NCBI GenBank assembly: GCA_030824725.1
Contig: JAPJRE010000109.1
Location: 1 to 10,752, forward strand
From: Sphingomonas sp.
GTDB taxonomy: Bacteria; Pseudomonadota; Alphaproteobacteria; Sphingomonadales; Sphingomonadaceae
Length of the DNA stretch: 10,752 nt
Reading direction: 5' to 3'
The notes beneath the pieces were generated by a model. It did not search any database. It was not told the origin of the DNA and saw nothing but the letters and a program-made list of their open reading frames with translations. This document shows, in pieces, positions 7,006 through 10,752 of the stretch (its first letter is position 1; each line of letters opens with the position of its first letter). The position numbers were made by a program, and so were the translations under genes.

Positions 7006-7077
7006 TGCTGCTCCCCGCAAAGAGCAGCCTTGAATCAGAGATCAGCACGCTTGGGAATCCACTTTGTCAACACCGCC
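6213..7077 (-). mobile_element. IS5-family (IS427-type) insertion sequence with both ends and a TA duplication
   Basis: Left end GGTCCTGTAGACAAAGTTG (6213-6231) and the reverse complement of the right end, GGCGGTGTTGACAAAGTGG, agree at 14 of 19 positions, with an unbroken GACAAAGT core. TA flanks the element on both sides (6211-6212 and 7078-7079), consistent with a 2-bp target duplication of this group. The 865-bp length suits a single-transposase IS5/IS427 element. It sits about 170 bp upstream of the second receptor start, so it may have separated that gene from older upstream promoter DNA. The transposase is dead, so the copy is immobile unless helped in trans. Confidence 0.8.
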
Positions 7078-7100
7078 TAATGCACCAGCGCAATCAAAAG

Positions 7101-7134
7101 CTTGTCGCGCAACCATGCTTCTTGTCGCAGCATG
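7101..7134. repeat. Direct and inverted repeats upstream of the second receptor
   Basis: CTTGTCGC occurs at 7101-7108 and again at 7121-7128, exactly 20 bases apart (about two helical turns). CATGCT (7114-7119) and AGCATG (7129-7134) form a 6-bp inverted repeat with a 9-base spacer. The stretch lies 115-150 bp before the receptor start and just outside the IS5 right end. It could be a regulator site; no clear promoter boxes are seen. The rest of 7080-7247 shows nothing else I can support. Confidence 0.3.
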
Positions 7135-7247
7135 ATGCGATCCGACGTCGCCGCCGTCTTTGCCGCGACCAACCTTTTCTTTCATGCAATCCTACTCGAA
7201 AGATGGGAAATCGCCCGCCTGACAAGATTTCCGATAAGGGGTTGAAC

Positions 7248-9659
7248 ATGCGTAGCTTTCGCGTCGCGGCATTGATCGCGGTTTCCACGGGCGCCCTCAC
7301 GTCCGGCATCGCGCACGCGCAGCAGCGGGACGGGCAGGCCGACCAGGCCCAGGCTGCCGCCAGTGCGGGACCGGAAGAGATCGTGGTCACCGGCACGCGC
7401 AGCGAAGGCCGGTCGCGCCTCGACACCGCCTCGCCGGTCGACGTGCTGAGCAGCCAGGCGCTGAGTCGCCAGGGCACGACCGAGCTGGGCGCCGCCCTTG
7501 CCGCGGTCGCGCCGTCGATCGACTTCCCGCGCCCCTCCGCGACCGATGGCACCGATGCGATCCGCCCGGCGACGCTGCGCGGTCTCTCGCCCGACCAGGT
7601 GCTGGTGCTGGTCAACGGCGTGCGGGTGAACAGCTCGGCGTTGCTCAACATCAACGGCTCGGTCGGGCGCGGCTCGGCGGCGGTCGACCTCAACACCATC
7701 CCGACCGCGGCGCTGGAGCGGATCGAAGTGCTGCGCGACGGCGCCTCGGCGCAATATGGTTCGGATGCGATCGCCGGCGTGATCAACCTGCGGCTGCGCG
7801 AAGCCCGCTCGGGCGGCGCCGCCTCGGCCACCTACGGCATCTACCATACCGATATCGACACGGCGCGCGGCAGCCGCTCGACCACCGGCGAGCCCGCCTT
7901 CACCGCGTCGGTGTGGCAGGGCTTCGGGCTCGGCGACGACGGGTTCGTCACGGTCACCGGCGAATATGTGAACCGGCAGGCGACCAACCGCGCCGATTTC
8001 GACCCGCGTGTCACGCCCACCCGCGTCACCGGCCGCTTCGGCGATCCGCAGGTCGAGCAGTACACCGGCACGGTCAATGCCGGGAAGGGCATCGGCGGCG
8101 GCTGGAGCCTCTATGGCTGGGGCAGCTACCAGGATCGCGACACCCGCAGCGCGGCCTTCCCGCGGCTGGCGAGCGCCACCACCGCGCTGGCCGGCTATCC
8201 GGACGGCTTCCTGCCGATCATCAACACCAAGTCGACCAACGCGGTCGGCGCGGTGGGCGTGAAGGGTGATCTCGGCGACTGGGGCGTCGATCTCCACGCC
8301 GGCTATGGCCGCAACAAGATCGCCTATCGCACGCGCAACTCGGCCAATTATGCCTATGGCGCGGCGACGCCGAAGAATTTCTACGACGGCGCGCTGATCT
8401 TCGACCAGTGGGTGGCGGGGCTCGACGTGCGCCGCAAGTTCGACGTGCTGCAGTCGCTCAACCTGGCCTTCGGTGCCGAAGGGCGGCGCGAGGGCTACAA
8501 GATCACGCCGGGCGAGGCGGCCTCCTATGATGCGCCCGCCACCGGCGCGGTCGTCGGCGCGTCGCCGGGCGCGCAGGGCTTTGGCGGCTTCGCGCCGGTC
8601 AACGCCATCGAGCGGTCGCGGCGCAGCGTCTCGGGCTATCTCGACCTCGAGGCACAGGTGACCCAGGCGTTCCTCGTCGATGTCGCGGTGCGCGGCGAGC
8701 ATTATTCGGATTTCGGCGACACCGCCAACGGCAAGCTCTCGGCGCGCTACGACGTGGCGCCCTGGTTCGCGCTGCGCGGCACGGTCTCCACCGGCTTCCG
8801 TGCGCCGAGCCTGCAGCAGCAATATTTCACCTCGGTCGCGCAGGTCGTCCAGAACGGCACGCCGATCCTCACCGGCACCTTCCCCTCGACGGCGCCGGTG
8901 GCGGCGGCACTGGGCGGCAAGCCGCTCCAGCCGGAGAAGTCGACCAATGTCTCGGTCGGCACGGTGATCCGTGCGGGCGGCTTCGACCTCAGCGTCGACG
9001 CCTATGAGATCCGGCTGCGCGACCAGCTCGGCCTGTCCGAGAACATCCAGGCGAGCTTCAGCCCACAGGTGGCGGCTATCCTCAGCCCGTTCAACGTGCC
9101 GTCGGCGCGCTTCTTCATCAACGGCCTGCGCTCGCGCACCCGCGGCATCGATGCAGTGGCGCATTACCGGCTGGGCAACGCCGCCGATCCGGCGGGGTCG
9201 TTCGACTTCACGCTGGCGGGCAACGTCAACGAGATCGTGGTGACGCGCGTGCCGACCAACACCGCGACGGTGAACCCGGCGCCGGTGCTGTTCGCGCGCA
9301 GCCGCGTGCTGACGATCGAGCAGGGCACCCCCGGCGAGAAGGTGACCGGCACGATCGACTGGGCGAAGGGGCCCGTGGGGCTCACGCTGCGCGGCACCTA
9401 TTATGGCGACGTCAACCAGCCGGGCACGACGCCGGCAGCCGACATCCACACGGGGCAGCATCTGATCAGCGACCTCGAGCTGCGCTACCAGCCGCGCAAG
9501 GGCGCCCAGATCGCGTTCGGCGCGAGCAACCTGTTCGACGTCTACCCCGACAGGACGATCCCGGCGAATAACGCGACCGGGGTGGTCGGCTTCCCCTATT
9601 ATTCGCCCTTCGGTTTCAATGGGCGCTATCTCTACGCCCGGCTGGGGGTGAACTGGTAA
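7248..9659 (+). CDS. TonB-dependent outer-membrane receptor (substrate unknown)
   Basis: This 803-residue receptor has a signal peptide at 1-24 (ending 'GIAHA', then Q), a TonB-box-like 'EEIVVTGTR' at 43-51, and a plug domain at about 55-180 with 'RPATLRGLSPDQVLVLVNGV' (in part) and the strong family signature 'LERIEVLRDGASAQYGSDAI' (in part) plus 'AGVINL'. A barrel follows, with 'RGTVSTGFRAPSLQQQYF' in the middle and 'LELRYQPRKGAQIAFGASNL' (in part) near the C-terminus; the last residue is Trp ('ARLGVNW'). The ATG at 7248 follows AAGGGG (7236-7241) by six bases and starts the signal peptide; the open frame upstream to 7005 has neither. The gene is intact, differs in subfamily from the receptor at 1733, and is shorter, without its long loops. 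Such receptors import siderophores, cobalamin, sugars or peptides; nothing here decides between them. It is convergent with the MFS gene at the right edge. Confidence 0.94.
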   Translation: MRSFRVAALIAVSTGALTSGIAHAQQRDGQADQAQAAASAGPEEIVVTGTRSEGRSRLDTASPVDVLSSQALSRQGTTELGAALAAVAPSIDFPRPSATDGTDAIRPATLRGLSPDQVLVLVNGVRVNSSALLNINGSVGRGSAAVDLNTIPTAALERIEVLRDGASAQYGSDAIAGVINLRLREARSGGAASATYGIYHTDIDTARGSRSTTGEPAFTASVWQGFGLGDDGFVTVTGEYVNRQATNRADFDPRVTPTRVTGRFGDPQVEQYTGTVNAGKGIGGGWSLYGWGSYQDRDTRSAAFPRLASATTALAGYPDGFLPIINTKSTNAVGAVGVKGDLGDWGVDLHAGYGRNKIAYRTRNSANYAYGAATPKNFYDGALIFDQWVAGLDVRRKFDVLQSLNLAFGAEGRREGYKITPGEAASYDAPATGAVVGASPGAQGFGGFAPVNAIERSRRSVSGYLDLEAQVTQAFLVDVAVRGEHYSDFGDTANGKLSARYDVAPWFALRGTVSTGFRAPSLQQQYFTSVAQVVQNGTPILTGTFPSTAPVAAALGGKPLQPEKSTNVSVGTVIRAGGFDLSVDAYEIRLRDQLGLSENIQASFSPQVAAILSPFNVPSARFFINGLRSRTRGIDAVAHYRLGNAADPAGSFDFTLAGNVNEIVVTRVPTNTATVNPAPVLFARSRVLTIEQGTPGEKVTGTIDWAKGPVGLTLRGTYYGDVNQPGTTPAADIHTGQHLISDLELRYQPRKGAQIAFGASNLFDVYPDRTIPANNATGVVGFPYYSPFGFNGRYLYARLGVNW

Positions 9660-9714
9660 GGGATGGACCGGGGAGGACGCGCGTTCCGCTGCAACGCGCG
9701 CCCTGATCCATCCC
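9660..9714. terminator. Nested hairpin between convergent receptor and MFS genes
   Basis: An outer inverted repeat GGGATGGA (9660-9667) / TCCATCCC (9707-9714) encloses an inner perfect 8-bp stem CGCGCGTT (9678-9685) / AACGCGCG (9693-9700) with a 7-base loop. The structure fills almost the whole 61-bp gap between the two stop codons and is symmetric, so it could end transcription from both sides. No long T tract follows. Confidence 0.6.
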
Positions 9715-9720
9715 GCAGCA

Positions 9721-10752
9721 TCAGCGCAGGCCTGGTGTCCGAACCGACGCCGCGTCCGCGCGATGCCCGCTCATCGCCGCCCCGGCATCATGGGCGAAGC
9801 GGCGGTTCCAGAACAGCGCCGAGGCCGAGATCCCGGCGACAATTACGAAGGCCAGTGAGAAGTCGGCGAGGTGAAGCGCCTCCCGGTGCGCCAGCCGCGG
9901 CCCCAGCTCGAGCGCGGTCGCCGCGGTGCAGATGCCGAGCGAGAGGGTGAGCTGCTGGAAGGTTGCGTAGAGGCTGGTCGCGGCGCTCATCTCCTGCTTC
10001 TCGACATCGGCATAGGCAATGGCGTTGTAGCCGGTGAACTGGAACGAGGTGAAGAAGCCCGAAAGCACCAGCACCGCCACCATCACCGCCACCGACCAGT
10101 CCGGGCGGAACAGTGCGCAGCTGGCATAGCCGAGGCTGCTCACCACCCCCGAGACGATCAGGCTGTCGCGAAAGCCCCAGCGGCGCAGCACGCGCGGCGC
10201 CAGCGCCTTCATCAGCAGCGCGCCGATCGCGCCTACCATGGTGATGGTGCCGGTGGTCGCCGCGGAAAAGCCGAAGCCGAGCTGGAACATCAGCGGCAGC
10301 AGGAAGGGCTGCGCGCCCTGGGTGATGCGGGTGAGCGAACCGGCGATCACCGAGAGCCGGAAGGTATCGATCCGCATCAGCCGCGGATCGAGGATCGGGT
10401 CGCTGGCGCGGCGGGCATGCCAGACATAGCCGAGCCCGAAGACCAGCCCGATGCCGAGCAGCGCAAGCGCCACCCGGCCGGTACCGGGGCGGCTCGACAG
10501 CTCGAAGCCGAACAGCAGGCAGCCCAGCGCCACGCCGGAGAGGAAGAAGCCGCTGGTATCGAAGCGCGGGCGGGCGTCGCCGCGGATCTCGGGCACCAGC
10601 AGCAGCGCGCCGACGATGCCGGCGATGCCGATCGGCAGGTTGAGGTAGAAGATCCAGCGCCAGTCGAGCCAGGTGACGATGAAGCCGCCCAGCGGCGGCC
10701 CGAGGATCGGCCCGATCAGCGCAGGCATCACCAGCCAGGACAGCGCCTGCAC
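9721..10752 (-). CDS. DHA2-type MFS multidrug efflux transporter, N-terminus beyond window
   Basis: The 343 residues present are the central and C-terminal part of a 14-helix drug:proton antiporter of the EmrB/QacA (DHA2) type in the inner membrane. The visible start of the piece, 'LIGPILGPPLGGFI', is the antiporter motif C in helix 5, followed by 'DWRWIFYLNLPIGI', the DHA2 signature. Further hydrophobic segments follow, with 'TRITQGAQPFLLPLMFQLGF' (in part), 'SAATTGTITMVGAIGALLMK' (in part) and 'QEMSAATSLYATFQQLTLSL' (in part). About the first 130-140 residues (helices 1-4) lie to the right of the window. The stop at 9721 is 61 bases from the receptor stop. The exported compound cannot be told from the sequence, and there is no EmrA-like partner gene on the visible side. 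Confidence 0.9.
   Translation of the reverse strand: MQALSWLVMPALIGPILGPPLGGFIVTWLDWRWIFYLNLPIGIAGIVGALLLVPEIRGDARPRFDTSGFFLSGVALGCLLFGFELSSRPGTGRVALALLGIGLVFGLGYVWHARRASDPILDPRLMRIDTFRLSVIAGSLTRITQGAQPFLLPLMFQLGFGFSAATTGTITMVGAIGALLMKALAPRVLRRWGFRDSLIVSGVVSSLGYASCALFRPDWSVAVMVAVLVLSGFFTSFQFTGYNAIAYADVEKQEMSAATSLYATFQQLTLSLGICTAATALELGPRLAHREALHLADFSLAFVIVAGISASALFWNRRFAHDAGAAMSGHRADAASVRTPGLR

Noticed and set aside
7182..9461. A 759-residue open frame on the minus strand opposite the second receptor
   Set aside because: Same biased composition (His, Arg, Ala, Asp) and no recognisable domain; it mirrors the codon pattern of the receptor gene.
1..10752. CRISPR array, tRNA or rRNA, defence island, phage or integron
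   Set aside because: No regularly spaced repeats, no tRNA-like cloverleaf that I could see, and no protein of those kinds in any frame.

Overview
The window is GC-rich DNA, most likely from an alphaproteobacterium of the Sphingomonadaceae (Sphingomonas-like). The evidence is two large TonB-dependent outer-membrane receptors with the 'EIVVTG' entry motif and Caulobacter/sphingomonad-type plug domains, a two-domain DUF1080 protein, and IS256 and IS5 (IS427-type) transposases that closely resemble versions I recall from this group. The assignment rests on protein style, not on a marker gene.

Layout from left to right. (1) 65-1450, minus: a secreted protein with two DUF1080 (3-keto-disaccharide hydrolase) domains. 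(2) 1451-1732: a divergent intergenic region holding a nested cluster of inverted repeats (candidate operator) and a hairpin just upstream of the receptor's ribosome binding site. (3) 1733-4720, plus: an intact 995-residue TonB-dependent receptor, followed by a GC-rich terminator-like hairpin. (4) 4790-6156, minus: a graveyard of gene pieces. An IS256 transposase with its 3' part missing is joined to an internal piece of another TonB-dependent receptor, which is joined to the C-terminal end of an APC-family permease. The IS256 piece carries a 1-base frameshift and a 54-bp in-frame insertion made largely of two perfect hairpins. (5) 6213-7077: an IS5/IS427-type element with both ends and a TA duplication visible, but with a dead transposase (two frameshifts and a nonsense codon). 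(6) 7248-9659, plus: a second intact TonB-dependent receptor of 803 residues. (7) 9660-9714: a nested hairpin between convergent genes. (8) 9721 to the right edge, minus: a DHA2-type MFS exporter whose N-terminus lies outside the window.

The functional unit best supported is the divergent pair DUF1080 protein plus TonB-dependent receptor. By family knowledge this suggests uptake and processing of a glycoside or oligosaccharide across the outer membrane. The second receptor and the MFS exporter are convergent and need not be related. The middle 2.3 kb has been remodelled by insertion sequences and deletions.

I found no CRISPR array, tRNA, rRNA, phage gene or recognisable defence system. I do not see a clear undescribed system here. 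The most unusual items are the 54-bp double-hairpin insertion inside the IS256 transposase, the nested repeats between the divergent genes, and the three-way pseudogene mosaic.
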